Shown here: one piece after another, positions 37,433 through 46,227 of the stretch | Numbering within the stretch: position 1 is the stretch's first letter | How the letters are laid out: every line of letters begins with the position of its first letter | Assembly (NCBI GenBank): GCA_002321895.1 | Contig: DCMZ01000003.1 | Coordinates: 1 to 64,000, forward strand | DNA from: Bdellovibrionaceae bacterium UBA1609 | Lineage (GTDB): Bacteria > Bdellovibrionota > Bdellovibrionia > Bdellovibrionales > UBA1609 | Length of the DNA stretch: 64,000 nucleotides | Direction of reading: 5' to 3' | Translations under genes and position numbers: made by a program | The notes under the pieces: generated by a model | Told to the model about the DNA's origin: nothing | Seen by the model: only the letters and a program-made list of their open reading frames with translations | Database searches by the model: none

Positions 37433-37448
37433 TACAAAGCATGTGCCA
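37433..37448 (-). promoter_or_regulatory. Possible sigma-54-type promoter of the lipoprotein gene
   Basis: On the minus strand TGGCAC (37448-37443), 5 bases, TTGTA (37437-37433). This is the -24/-12 layout of RpoN promoters (TGGCAC-N5-TTGCW), but the -12 C is a T, so it would be weak or false. The start would lie about 35 bases before the lipoprotein ATG. Confidence 0.3.
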
Positions 37449-37651
37449 ATGTTTTCAGTACCCCTTTGACACCAACTTGTGATGGGTGAACGGCTTGATA
37501 GATAATGGATGAATTTGTCAAAAGCATGGCTGCGACTGGATTTAGCGCAAAAAGAATTTTATTCAGTCCGAAAAACCTCGGACACGTATAAAAAGTTTCG
37601 TAAATGCAGCGTTCTATAAAATGAGCAAAACGACACCAAAGGTGGTGCTAG

Positions 37652-37729
37652 ATGCAAGGCAACAAAAAAACAGTTGTTCAAATTAAGGATCTGTTCGAGA
37701 TTATTTTTAAACTTAACTTTGACAGTTAA
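37652..37729 (+). CDS. Possible 25-aa small ORF
   Basis: The only gene-like item I see in the 354-base gap between the lipoprotein start (37387) and the lipB stop (37742). ATG 37652 with AAAGGTGGTG 4 bases upstream, 25 codons, product starting MQGNKKTVVQIKDL and ending in an amphipathic tail (FEIIFKLNFDS). It could be a small protein or chance; another frame (37621, 21 codons) overlaps it. No terminator follows on the plus strand. Confidence 0.25.
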   Translation: MQGNKKTVVQIKDLFEIIFKLNFDS

Positions 37730-37741
37730 TTAAGCAATTTG

Positions 37742-38395
37742 TCAGAAGTCAGATACTGGGAAAAAAGACTTACTGTATATCTTAGCAAACTGATCCCTAT
37801 CGATGGGCTCATTCACTAGTTCACTCAAGCACGTCATGGTCTCTTTACTAAAACCACAAGGGTTGATTCCAGTAAAAGCCTCTGGATCACTATTTATATT
37901 GATAGCTACACCATGGTAGGCCGTCCAGCGCTTTACACCGATCCCTAAAGAGGCAATTTTTTTATCGCCCACCCACACTCCAGTAAGGAGGATCTTCTTA
38001 CCTCTTTCATCATATTGTGTGGATTCCCTGGCTTCCGCTTTAACATCATAATGGTCCAATGCGCGAATAACGGTCTCCTCTAAAAAACGCATGTACTTAT
38101 GTAGATCCATCTTAGGTATCGGTGGTATCGGATCTTTGAGGTTTACGATGGGGTAGACCACTAGCTGACCAGGCCCATGATAGGTCGCACGCCCTCCCCG
38201 ACTGATCTCTATGGTCTTTCCTGCCCAACCCATTACATCACTGGGTTGAGTGGACCGACCCAGAGTGACCACCGAGGGATGAGTGCACAAGAAGACCTTG
38301 GCTTGCTTAGGGTCTTCTTGCACGACTTTTAAGTGATTTAATTGAGCATCCAATGCGGACTCGTATTCTATAGTTCCTAGATCATGAAAGTCCAC
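37742..38395 (-). CDS. lipB: Lipoyl(octanoyl) transferase
   Basis: Transfers octanoyl from ACP to lipoyl domains, first step of protein lipoylation. Motifs: RGGRATYHGPGQLVVYPI, KKIASLGIGVKRW with the catalytic Lys, and the GINPCGF loop holding the catalytic Cys. 217 aa, cytoplasmic. The start is GTG 38395, with GGGGGA upstream; no ATG is near. Last gene of the lipA-aceF-lpd-lipB operon, 16 bases after lpd. Confidence 0.95.
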   Translation of the reverse strand: MDFHDLGTIEYESALDAQLNHLKVVQEDPKQAKVFLCTHPSVVTLGRSTQPSDVMGWAGKTIEISRGGRATYHGPGQLVVYPIVNLKDPIPPIPKMDLHKYMRFLEETVIRALDHYDVKAEARESTQYDERGKKILLTGVWVGDKKIASLGIGVKRWTAYHGVAININSDPEAFTGINPCGFSKETMTCLSELVNEPIDRDQFAKIYSKSFFPVSDF

Positions 38396-38411
38396 AGTCT
38401 CAATCCCCCGA

Positions 38412-39851
38412 CTACGCGTTAGCCTGAGGGCGAGAAATTGGTTTATTTATAGTATGAATGGCGTGACCTAAGGTCGCCTCTGCGGCCTCCATCATAGTTT
38501 CGCCTAATGTAGGATGTGGGTGAATGGTCAACGCAATGTCTTCCACACAAGCTCCCATCTCAATAGCCAATGCCGCTTCACTAATTAAGTTCGAAGCCTC
38601 TGGCCCTACAATGTGTACACCTAAAACTCGATGAGTTTTTGCATCAGCAATCATTTTAACAAAACCGTCTGTTTCACGTAGGGCCACCGCTCGTCCATTA
38701 GCACCGAATGGAAATTTACCTACTTTTAGGTCATGATATCCATTGGCCTTACATTCCGCTTCCGTCCAACCTGCACTTGCGATTTCAGGATCCGTAAAGA
38801 TCACCGCCGGCACGGTACGAGCGTCATACACTCGATTTTGACCAGCAATGACTTCCGCAACCAGTACTCCTTCATGAGAGGCCTTATGAGCCAACATCGG
38901 CTGGCCACAAATATCACCAATCGCATAAATGTTAGGAATGTTCGTTTTACGTTGAGCATTTGTTTTAATGAAACCACGTTCATCAATTTTAATACCAACA
39001 CCGGAAAGATTCATTTCGTCGGAATTGGGTTTTCTACCAACAGTCAGCAACACTTTATCGCATTTGAACGTCTGCTCTTTTCCGGCCACCTTCGCCGTAA
39101 CGACAATGTCCTTGCCTTGCTTCTTCCAACTTTGAGCAAAGGCTTCAGTGTGCACAGTTACACCAGATTTCTTAAGTTTGCGTTCAACCACTTTTACACA
39201 GTCCGGATCGGCAGCTCCAACAAGCAATCCCTTTCCCGCCTCAAGCACAGTGACTTCAGCACCTAACTTTCTCAAATAGCTACTGATTTCAATACCAATG
39301 TATCCACCACCAATAGTCACTAAATGTTTTGGCACCTCTTCAAAGTCCAAGGCACCTGTAGAGGTAACGACATCATTCTCATCTGGTGTAAATCCCGGAA
39401 TTTCAATGGGGCGCGATCCCGTAGCAATCACAAAATGATCCGCTTGAACAGTTTGCTCTCCGTCTTTACCCCGAACAACCAACTCATTGACGGTCTTAAA
39501 ACGGGCTTCACCATTTAGAATGGTTACTTTATTGCCTTTTAACAGCTGGCCCACTCCACCTGACATTTTATCACAAACCGATTGCTTCCAATTTTTCAGC
39601 TTGGACATGTTCACTTTAGGTGCTCCTACCTCAATACCCATCGGATCCGCATCGTGCTGTATCCGGTGTAAAAAGTGTCCAGCACTAATCATTGCCTTTG
39701 AAGGAATACATCCTACGTTAAGACAAACTCCGCCTAAAAACTCACGTTCAACAACAGCCGTGTTAAAACCCAGTTGTGCAGCACGAATGGCAGCAACGTA
39801 TCCTCCAGGACCAGCACCAATAACAACCACATCATATTTATTTGTTGCCAT
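38412..39851 (-). CDS. lpd: Dihydrolipoyl dehydrogenase (E3)
   Basis: FAD flavoprotein that reoxidises dihydrolipoamide in 2-oxoacid dehydrogenase complexes, making NADH. FAD motif VVVIGAGPGGYVAA near residue 9; redox disulfide Cys43/Cys48 in GGVCLNVGCIPSK; NAD motif IGGGYIGIE; and the C-terminal HPHPTLGET giving the catalytic His-Glu of the partner subunit. 479 aa. AGGAGG before ATG. Sits 10 bases after aceF. Confidence 0.97.
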   Translation of the reverse strand: MATNKYDVVVIGAGPGGYVAAIRAAQLGFNTAVVEREFLGGVCLNVGCIPSKAMISAGHFLHRIQHDADPMGIEVGAPKVNMSKLKNWKQSVCDKMSGGVGQLLKGNKVTILNGEARFKTVNELVVRGKDGEQTVQADHFVIATGSRPIEIPGFTPDENDVVTSTGALDFEEVPKHLVTIGGGYIGIEISSYLRKLGAEVTVLEAGKGLLVGAADPDCVKVVERKLKKSGVTVHTEAFAQSWKKQGKDIVVTAKVAGKEQTFKCDKVLLTVGRKPNSDEMNLSGVGIKIDERGFIKTNAQRKTNIPNIYAIGDICGQPMLAHKASHEGVLVAEVIAGQNRVYDARTVPAVIFTDPEIASAGWTEAECKANGYHDLKVGKFPFGANGRAVALRETDGFVKMIADAKTHRVLGVHIVGPEASNLISEAALAIEMGACVEDIALTIHPHPTLGETMMEAAEATLGHAIHTINKPISRPQANA

Positions 39852-39861
39852 TTCGCGCCTC

Positions 39862-41196
39862 CTAAATCATGTCCAGCATAAGGTTTGAAGGATGCTGAAT
39901 GCGTTTAATAAAACCCGAGAGGAAGTTCGCCGCAACCGCACCATCAATGAGTCTATGGTCAGCGGTCATAGAAAAATTCATCACCTTAGCATGTTTAAAC
40001 TTTCCATCGATATATACAGGCTTATCAATGATCTTATACATACCGAGTATAGCCACCTCTGGATGGTTAATAATAGGTGTTGCATAGGTTCCACCCACAC
40101 TACCAATGTTAGTAATTGTAATTGTCGCACCTTTCATTTCTTCAGGCTTCAGCTTACCTTCACGAGCACGTCCTGCCAGATCCATAATCTCTTGGGAAAT
40201 TTGTAAAATTGTTTTTCGATCGGCATCTTTAATAACAGGAACAACAAGACCATTTGGAGTGTCCGCGGCGAATCCGATATTAAAATACTTTTTGTAGACG
40301 ATCTCTTCATTGGCATCATCAATAGAAGCATTGAACATAGGGAATTCACGACAAGTCGCAATCAATGCTTTCATAACAAATGGCAAGTAAGTGATTTTTA
40401 TCCCCAAAGAATCTGCCGAAATTTTAGCTTCATTTCGAGTTTTAACCAAATCCGTAACATTTGCTTCATCCATTAATGTAAAATGAGGAATGATCTGCTT
40501 GTACATCTGCATGTTATGAGCAATTTTTCTTCGAATCCCACGTAAAGGCTCACGCTCTTCAATAGCGCCAGCAGGTCCTTGATAGGCCGGTTTTGGTATA
40601 GAGCCCGGAGCCATTGGAGTGATTGTTGATGGTGTTTGAGAAGTGGCACCATTCGCTGTTGGAGCAAAAGCTCCTTGGCTTTTTGCTTGTAAAACATCGT
40701 CACGAGTCACTCTCCCAGATAAGCCTGTTCCTTTAACTACGTTAATATCTACATTAAGGTCTCTGGCCAGTCTTCTAGAGCTTGGACTTGCCAAAACTCT
40801 AGAGTCTGCAACGGGTGGGTAAACATCCATTCCACCAGTAGCCCCATTCGCATGCGCCACAGGTGCTGGAGCCGGGGCCTGCGCAGGAGCAGCTGGTGCC
40901 GTTGGAGCTGGAGCTGCGGGTTTTGCCGCTTCTTTTTTAGGAGCTGCAGTCGCTCCCTCGGCGTCTAACACAAGCAAAGGAGTTTCAATAGGAACAACAT
41001 CACCTTCATTTGCCTTCAACTCTTTCACAACACCGGCGTAAGGAGTCGGGACTTCAACAGTCGCCTTGTCTGTCATAATTTCCGCTATAGGCTGATCCGC
41101 TTCAACCGTGTCGCCCACGTTTACAAGCCACTTAACCATCTCACCTTCGGTTACACCCTCGCCAATATCAGGTAAATTTACTATTTGTTCAGCCAT
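39862..41196 (-). CDS. aceF: Dihydrolipoamide acyltransferase (E2) of a 2-oxoacid dehydrogenase
   Basis: 444 aa: one lipoyl domain at 1-80 with Lys44 in TDKATVEV, an Ala/Pro-rich swinging linker, the E3-binding domain (about 135-175; ASPSSRRLARDLNVD), a second linker and the catalytic domain with HRLIDG near the C-terminus. A single lipoyl domain is common for E2 of both pyruvate and branched-chain enzymes; with AceE-type E1 also in the window, pyruvate is likely but not proven. ATG 41196 (AAGGGGAG upstream) starts 8 bases inside the lipA stop region, so translation is coupled to lipA. Confidence 0.93.
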   Translation of the reverse strand: MAEQIVNLPDIGEGVTEGEMVKWLVNVGDTVEADQPIAEIMTDKATVEVPTPYAGVVKELKANEGDVVPIETPLLVLDAEGATAAPKKEAAKPAAPAPTAPAAPAQAPAPAPVAHANGATGGMDVYPPVADSRVLASPSSRRLARDLNVDINVVKGTGLSGRVTRDDVLQAKSQGAFAPTANGATSQTPSTITPMAPGSIPKPAYQGPAGAIEEREPLRGIRRKIAHNMQMYKQIIPHFTLMDEANVTDLVKTRNEAKISADSLGIKITYLPFVMKALIATCREFPMFNASIDDANEEIVYKKYFNIGFAADTPNGLVVPVIKDADRKTILQISQEIMDLAGRAREGKLKPEEMKGATITITNIGSVGGTYATPIINHPEVAILGMYKIIDKPVYIDGKFKHAKVMNFSMTADHRLIDGAVAANFLSGFIKRIQHPSNLMLDMI

Positions 41197-42175
41197 GCTG
41201 CTCCCCTTGTCTTTGCTTTCTTTGTTTCTCAATTACACCTTTAATGAAGTACTCACCCGCTTTGTACGAGCTACGCACCATAGGCCCACTGGCCACATAT
41301 AAAAATCCCATAGACTCTGCCTCCGTCTGCCATTCTTTGAATTTCTCTGGAGTCACAAACTCTGCCACAGGCAACTGCTTTGGAGTCGGCTGTAAATACT
41401 GACCAAAGGTCACCACATCACACCCAACTTCGCGTAAGTCCCTTAAAGTCTTACGCACTTCTTCATCACTTTCACCCAAACCCAACATCAAAGATGTCTT
41501 AGTATAAGTGTTTGGACTTTTAGCTTTAACAAACTCAAGAAGTTTCAAAGTCTGCCAATAACCGGCTCTTCGATCACGCACTCGTCGCGTGAGTCGCTCA
41601 ACTGTTTCCACATTCTGCGCAAACACATCTGGCTGAGCCGATACTAGCCGGGTGATGTGCTCTTGGTTTCCATTAAAATCTGGAGTTAAAACTTCCACGA
41701 TCAAATCAGGGTCATTCGCCCGAATGGTTTCAACAGTACGAGCAAAATGATCGGCACCACCATCTTCAATATCATCACGATCAACACTGGTTAATACGAC
41801 ATAATCCAATCCCATTTGGGCGATGGCATAACCTACCTTTTCGGGTTCATCCGGATCCAGCGGTGGAGGTGTGTTGCTGGATTTGACATGGCAAAACCGA
41901 CAACCACGAGTACAGGTGTCACCCATAAGCATAAAAGTGGCTGTGCCACCAGCCCAACACTCCGCCATATTTGGACACATTGCCTCCTGGCAAACAGTAG
42001 CTAATTTTAAATCTTTCAATAACGATTTAATCTCTAAGTACTTTTCCCCCGCAGGTGGACGCATCTTGATCCACTTGGGCTTGGGTTGTCGCGGCTTTTT
42101 ACGTCGCATTGTCGTCGACTGAGGTACGACCTCTTCGGAATTTAAATTCGAATCTGTAGGAAAGGATTCCGCCAT
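41189..42175 (-). CDS. lipA: Lipoyl synthase
   Basis: Radical-SAM enzyme that inserts two sulfurs into octanoyl groups on lipoyl domains. Auxiliary cluster Cys in CQEAMCPNMAEC, radical-SAM CTRGCRFC, and the C-terminal SYKAGEYF with the Ser ligand. 328 aa, cytoplasmic. ATG with AGGAGA upstream. First gene of the lipoate/E2/E3/LipB operon and overlaps aceF by 8 bases, so the cell makes the cofactor and its carrier together. Confidence 0.97.
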   Translation of the reverse strand: MAESFPTDSNLNSEEVVPQSTTMRRKKPRQPKPKWIKMRPPAGEKYLEIKSLLKDLKLATVCQEAMCPNMAECWAGGTATFMLMGDTCTRGCRFCHVKSSNTPPPLDPDEPEKVGYAIAQMGLDYVVLTSVDRDDIEDGGADHFARTVETIRANDPDLIVEVLTPDFNGNQEHITRLVSAQPDVFAQNVETVERLTRRVRDRRAGYWQTLKLLEFVKAKSPNTYTKTSLMLGLGESDEEVRKTLRDLREVGCDVVTFGQYLQPTPKQLPVAEFVTPEKFKEWQTEAESMGFLYVASGPMVRSSYKAGEYFIKGVIEKQRKQRQGEQHG

Positions 42176-42253
42176 AAATACTAATCTCCTGAGTCTGCTT
42201 CAGTAAGTATCACACACCGCCAAAATGTCCATTAAAGCTTGTTGGATTTCGGG

Positions 42254-42259
42254 TATAAT
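42254..42259 (+). promoter_or_regulatory. -10 box upstream of sfsA
   Basis: Perfect TATAAT at 42254-42259, about 100 bases before the sfsA ATG. No convincing -35 box at 16-18 bases. It lies in the lipA-sfsA divergent gap. Confidence 0.35.
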
Positions 42260-42361
42260 ATAGATGTACCCATTTTGAAACCGTATCCGTGGCACCTTTT
42301 GGTCACCCCGCTTTACCGGCCGCGTTATGGAGTCTGGTTCAATCTATGCTACTACCAGCTC

Positions 42362-43111
42362 ATGAAATTTGACGAGCCACTCTTAGAGGGTAAATTTATA
42401 AAGCGATACAAAAGATTTTTTGCCGATATTGAATATAATGGCGAAATCATCACAGCTCATTGCCCCAATACTGGAAGCATGAAAGGCCTCAAAGAAGAAG
42501 GCTCCCCTTGCAGATTTAGTTTTATTGACGACCCTAAACGAAAACTAAAGTACACGCTTCAGCAGATACATGTGGGCGACACCTGGGTGGGGGTCAATAC
42601 TGGACTTCCGAATCATTTAGTGTTCGAAGCTTTTGAGAAGAAGCTGGTTAAACACTGGAGTCCATTTAATGGTGGTCGCAAAGAGGTAAAAATAAACGAC
42701 AAAAGCCGAATTGATTTGGTGTTATGGAAAGACTTGCCCGAAATCGACAACGCTAAGAAATGGAACGTAGACTTTATTGATAAGTTTAAGTTTCATTTCA
42801 TTGAAGTTAAAAATGTCACGTTAGCAGAAAACGGTCAGGCACTATTTCCTGATGCTGTTACTACGAGAGGACAAAAACATCTTGAAGAGCTAATGGCGCT
42901 CATTGACCGAGGTCATTCTTGTGAGATCGTATTTACAATACAAAGAGATGACTTCGAATCCTTCTCTGCCGCCAAGGACATTGATCCCGAGTATGCAAAA
43001 CTTCTAAAGGAAGCTAAGAAAAAGGGAGTGATTGTTACCCCACTGCATATCACTCAATCAGACTCTGAAGTGATTGTTAACCCCAAAAACAAAGTCCCCG
43101 TTCGCTTATAA
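42362..43111 (+). CDS. sfsA: SfsA-family nuclease-like protein
   Basis: 249 aa. SfsA (sugar fermentation stimulation A) family: an OB-like N-terminal part with RYKRFFADIEYNGEIITAHCPNTG, then a PD-(D/E)xK nuclease-like core (SRIDLVLW ... FIEVKNVTL) with the Asp and the Glu-x-Lys, and the FPDAVTTRGQKHLEEL motif. The role is unclear in the family; DNA binding or nuclease activity has been suggested. ATG 42362 is chosen because the family starts there; an upstream TTG at 42239 would add 41 non-family residues. Confidence 0.9.
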   Translation: MKFDEPLLEGKFIKRYKRFFADIEYNGEIITAHCPNTGSMKGLKEEGSPCRFSFIDDPKRKLKYTLQQIHVGDTWVGVNTGLPNHLVFEAFEKKLVKHWSPFNGGRKEVKINDKSRIDLVLWKDLPEIDNAKKWNVDFIDKFKFHFIEVKNVTLAENGQALFPDAVTTRGQKHLEELMALIDRGHSCEIVFTIQRDDFESFSAAKDIDPEYAKLLKEAKKKGVIVTPLHITQSDSEVIVNPKNKVPVRL

Positions 43112-43136
43112 AAAAGGCCAGCAATATAGCTGGCCT
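43110..43136 (-). terminator. Terminator of the DsbA-like gene
   Basis: Minus strand: AGGCCAGC, loop TATATT, GCTGGCCT (43136-43115), then Us (43114-43110). It overlaps the sfsA stop codon. Confidence 0.85.
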
Positions 43137-43162
43137 CGATAAAATTTAAAAAATGGAATGAA

Positions 43163-43957
43163 CTACTTTTTCATTCGCTCAATATGCTTTTCAATGATCT
43201 TCTCAAAGTGACTAAAAGGATAAGCACCTCGCACAGAAACACCATTTACTAAAAAGCCTGGGGTTCCAGAAAAACCAAACTTGTTGGCCTCAGCCATATC
43301 AGCGGTAATGATATCTTTTACTTTCTCTGAATCTTTGTCTTTCAGCACTTTAGAAACATTAGCTCCCACTTTTTTCGCGACCTCTTTAAGGTAGTCTTCT
43401 TTCTTAGATTTTAACGCCTGCTGATTTTCAAAAATCATATCATGAAATCTCTCAGCCTTGCTTGGGCTCTGCATAGCAATAGCTTCATAATACTGAGCCG
43501 CCGGCATTGCCAAAGGGTGAAAATCTAAAGGCAAATGCTTGTAAAGGATACGAACCTTATCGCCATACTTTTCCTTCACTTCATTCATTACGTTGTAACC
43601 TTTGGTACAGAACGGACACTCAAAATCGGAATATTCAACAATCGTAATTGGAGCATCTTTATCCCCAAAATAAACTCGGCTTTTATCGAGTGATGGCTTC
43701 TTAGGATTATCAAATTCTTTCTCTAAGTCTTGTTGCTCCTGGGCTAACTGCTCTTCTCTTGCTTTAGAACGCGCCTGCTCAACAGCTTTATTAAGCGTGT
43801 CCAAAAACTTTTTTGGATGCTTTTCAATGGCATTAAGGATGATGTCCGGATTTTCTTCGATGGTCTTCTTTAACTGATCTTTGCTTGTACAACTGACAAC
43901 AAAGGACAATGCCATTACGACAAGTAATAATGTTTTCGCGACAAATTTTTTATTCAT
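43163..43957 (-). CDS. DsbA/DsbG-like thioredoxin-fold lipoprotein
   Basis: 264 aa. Lipoprotein signal peptide with Cys23 (SFVVSC), a charged coiled-coil spacer (about 25-90), then a thioredoxin-fold domain with the redox pair Cys114-Pro-Phe-Cys117 (FECPFC) and the cis-Pro loop GTPGFLVNG. CPFC and the layout fit the DsbA-like/disulfide isomerase family acting in the periplasm on exported proteins. AGGAGA precedes ATG 43957; the frame is open further upstream but without a ribosome site. Transcribed away from the 44150 gene. Confidence 0.9.
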   Translation of the reverse strand: MNKKFVAKTLLLVVMALSFVVSCTSKDQLKKTIEENPDIILNAIEKHPKKFLDTLNKAVEQARSKAREEQLAQEQQDLEKEFDNPKKPSLDKSRVYFGDKDAPITIVEYSDFECPFCTKGYNVMNEVKEKYGDKVRILYKHLPLDFHPLAMPAAQYYEAIAMQSPSKAERFHDMIFENQQALKSKKEDYLKEVAKKVGANVSKVLKDKDSEKVKDIITADMAEANKFGFSGTPGFLVNGVSVRGAYPFSHFEKIIEKHIERMKK

Positions 43958-44012
43958 TCGATTCTCCTGATTGAACTTGTTCATCAATAGCCAATTCCAC
44001 TTATTGTGCCAA

Positions 44013-44044
44013 ATTGAGAAGGCAAAACAAAGTGAATTCTCAAT
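44013..44044. promoter_or_regulatory. 8-bp inverted repeat upstream of the DsbA-like gene
   Basis: ATTGAGAA (44013-44020) and TTCTCAAT (44037-44044), separated by 16 bases, about 60 bases before the DsbA-like start. Spacing of two half-sites by roughly two helical turns would suit a dimeric regulator. The regulator is unknown. Confidence 0.35.
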
Positions 44045-44137
44045 ATGATACACGACTTCTTACTGATGACGAATTGAATTCCATCTCGACCATAGGCAAT
44101 AGTTTTATTTCTGGATTTCCTTACCCGCAATTAACCC

Positions 44138-44143
44138 TATAAT
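44138..44143 (+). promoter_or_regulatory. -10 box directly before the 44150 gene (leaderless)
   Basis: Perfect TATAAT ends 6 bases before the ATG, so the RNA would start at the start codon itself. No -35 box is recognisable and no Shine-Dalgarno is possible. Confidence 0.5.
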
Positions 44144-44149
44144 AGAGCC

Positions 44150-44752
44150 ATGAGCATACAAATCTTCTTACTGTCTATTGGTCTTGTCCTTTCCACTTCT
44201 TCCATCGCTTCCGCCGAATATTTTAAATATACGGAACTGATGTTTAAAAGTTTCAGCGAAATGGATAAAGAAATGCAAACTCGCTTCGAAAAAGCCAAAG
44301 TCAGCCTAGATGCTTTTGCTGATTCTGAGTCGGCCGACACCGTGGCCCGTGAGAAAATCAATGCTTTGCGAGAGGCACTAAAATTTGTTTTATCTCGTCC
44401 AGATCGAGATAACCTAAGCATTAAACTTATTCCCATCGTTAAGAACCCACTTATGCATTTAAAAATCTACGATGAAACACTATTTAGCCTGACCCAGGAG
44501 GCCATTTCGACCTACAAGAATAAGGAAATGCCTGTCATCTATAGAGCCACTGCATTGTTCATGATTGAAAACAGTTTGGCGGAAGCCCGACCACAAATGA
44601 AAACCAGCACCTATATGCGGCAAACCATTGAATCAATTCGAGACGCAGATTTAGACGTGGACTCAGATGTTCAGAAATTTCGCTCCAGAAATGGCATGTT
44701 TTCCTCGAGAAACCCCTCAAAAATTGCCAAGGTTCTTTTAAAATCAAAATAA
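44150..44752 (+). CDS. Exported helical protein of unknown function
   Basis: 200 aa. Signal peptide MSIQIFLLSIGLVLSTSSIASA, then an all-helical, charged mature part with no recognised domain and no Cys. Its promoter position suggests a leaderless transcript. Divergent from the DsbA-like gene. The next gene begins 84 bases on and could share the transcript. Confidence 0.7.
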   Translation: MSIQIFLLSIGLVLSTSSIASAEYFKYTELMFKSFSEMDKEMQTRFEKAKVSLDAFADSESADTVAREKINALREALKFVLSRPDRDNLSIKLIPIVKNPLMHLKIYDETLFSLTQEAISTYKNKEMPVIYRATALFMIENSLAEARPQMKTSTYMRQTIESIRDADLDVDSDVQKFRSRNGMFSSRNPSKIAKVLLKSK

Positions 44753-44836
44753 TTCTTATTAGGAGCAAACTGAGCGGATAGACCCTAAAGTCCAGCTCTA
44801 CAAAGGCCGAGTTCTCTATTGAAGGGAGCCCTTGGC

Positions 44837-45370
44837 GTGTCTGTTTCTCATTTCAAGATGAATATTTTGAAAGTCCTAGCCCCACTAGTACTGATGCTAG
44901 GAGTAATGACGCTGACAACAGTTATTTACCCTCGACCCACCTATGTGGACTCCATTCTGGACGCTCAAATTGTTGAAAAGATCTCTTCCGAAAGGCGACC
45001 TGCTAGCATCATCTCGCTGTCTGAATCTATGGCCGATACTATAGTTCACCATTCAAAAATGCTGACCCTGGAGCTACCATGTGCGGAATCTCTCAACGAC
45101 TTTTCCTCCGCCGCTAAACAAATCCGACTCAAAATTCAAAAATGCTCTGATGAAAATATACAAGACGTGGAAATGAGTATCTACAACTCTACAAATCAAT
45201 TTAAAGCCAGCCTGTTTCAACTCAACGAACAACATTATTCGACGGATTACATCTATCTTCGTGAAGGTGACAACGTTATAAATATTGAGAAAACAACACG
45301 CCATTCAAAAGACATTCAATCGAGTCAGTTTGTCGTTCGCCGAATCGTTGATTCCCCGGAAAACTTTTAG
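44837..45370 (+). CDS. Membrane-anchored protein of unknown function
   Basis: About 177 aa from GTG 44837 (AGGGAG upstream), with ATG 44858 as the alternative. One N-terminal TM segment (LAPLVLMLGVMTLTTVIYP) anchors a periplasmic part holding two Cys (PCAES, KCSDE) that may pair. Beta-rich C-terminal region. No family recognised. Lies 84 bases after the 44150 gene; start uncertain. Confidence 0.55.
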   Translation: MSVSHFKMNILKVLAPLVLMLGVMTLTTVIYPRPTYVDSILDAQIVEKISSERRPASIISLSESMADTIVHHSKMLTLELPCAESLNDFSSAAKQIRLKIQKCSDENIQDVEMSIYNSTNQFKASLFQLNEQHYSTDYIYLREGDNVINIEKTTRHSKDIQSSQFVVRRIVDSPENF

Positions 45371-45401
45371 AAAACACAGCAATTTGAATACAAATAGAGC
45401 A

Positions 45402-46223
45402 TTACATTGCCCAAGATAGACCGAAGATGATGGAGTTTTCTCTCGTAGAAATACCTTCTTCTTTAACGTAGGTTTTCCCAGTGATGGAAGCGGTTAAGTC
45501 AGATTTAACCACCCTCTTTCCAACCACCGAAATGGTGCCATCCACCTCTTTGTAGTAAGTGCCAACAGTGGTTTTAGGGGTTAAGTCATAGTTCAGGGAA
45601 AGCTGCCTTTCAACCACAGAGGCTGGGCCCACATGAGCGGTATCCATGTACAACGAATACCGAGTTTTTATCTCCCAGGGATTTTCCAATTTCATATGAA
45701 AGGAATTATCACTCAGACGATAGTTAATATTGAAACTGTATCCCTGTTCAGATTTCACATCGAGATTGGAAATGCGTTGCTTCACTTCGTAGACTTGTTT
45801 GAGATCCTCATTGTTTCTCGCATACTGATCCACGTGATGTTCAGAAAGTCGGCGCAAAACAAAAACCCCATAGTCCCGACGACGCTCCAAATCTTGCTCG
45901 GGAGTCAGCAGTATATTGGCCGAATACTCCAGATCATCAAACCGATTGATTGCAGTTCGATTCTGCTCCACTTCGGTTCGCCCAAAAAAATCTTCGTACT
46001 TTTGTTTGAATTCTTTGGTGAGCTTTTCATCAAACAAAAATTCGTTGATCGACGGCTCATGAGCCCGAGGGTCCTCTACAGGATAAACCTCTTCCACCAG
46101 CTCATCGTACTCAACAGACACGTTCTCCACATATCCTGGATGTGCACCATAAACCTTGGGCTTCTCAGCTGCTGCCATTACAGGCAAATTCATAATAATT
46201 ATTAGAAGAACTGCGTTTTTCAT
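45402..46223 (-). CDS. Exported protein, possible outer-membrane barrel
   Basis: 273 aa from ATG 46223. Signal peptide (MKNAVLLIIIMNLPVMAAA), an acidic helical region (about 25-130), then repeated amphipathic strands (FNINYRLSDNSFHMKL, RYSLYMDTAH, TTVGTYYK, SIIFGLSWAM) that look like an outer-membrane or periplasmic beta structure. No recognised family. The frame is open up to 46346, but only 46223 starts the signal peptide. The ATG lies 4 bases after a promoter-like -10 box. Confidence 0.65.
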   Translation of the reverse strand: MKNAVLLIIIMNLPVMAAAEKPKVYGAHPGYVENVSVEYDELVEEVYPVEDPRAHEPSINEFLFDEKLTKEFKQKYEDFFGRTEVEQNRTAINRFDDLEYSANILLTPEQDLERRRDYGVFVLRRLSEHHVDQYARNNEDLKQVYEVKQRISNLDVKSEQGYSFNINYRLSDNSFHMKLENPWEIKTRYSLYMDTAHVGPASVVERQLSLNYDLTPKTTVGTYYKEVDGTISVVGKRVVKSDLTASITGKTYVKEEGISTRENSIIFGLSWAM

Positions 46224-46227
46224 CACA

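Noticed and set aside
37621..37686. 21-codon frame overlapping the 25-aa small ORF
   Set aside because: It lacks a ribosome site; the overlapping ORF at 37652 has a good one.
42239..42361. Upstream extension of sfsA from TTG 42239
   Set aside because: The added 41 residues do not match the SfsA family and overlap the promoter region.
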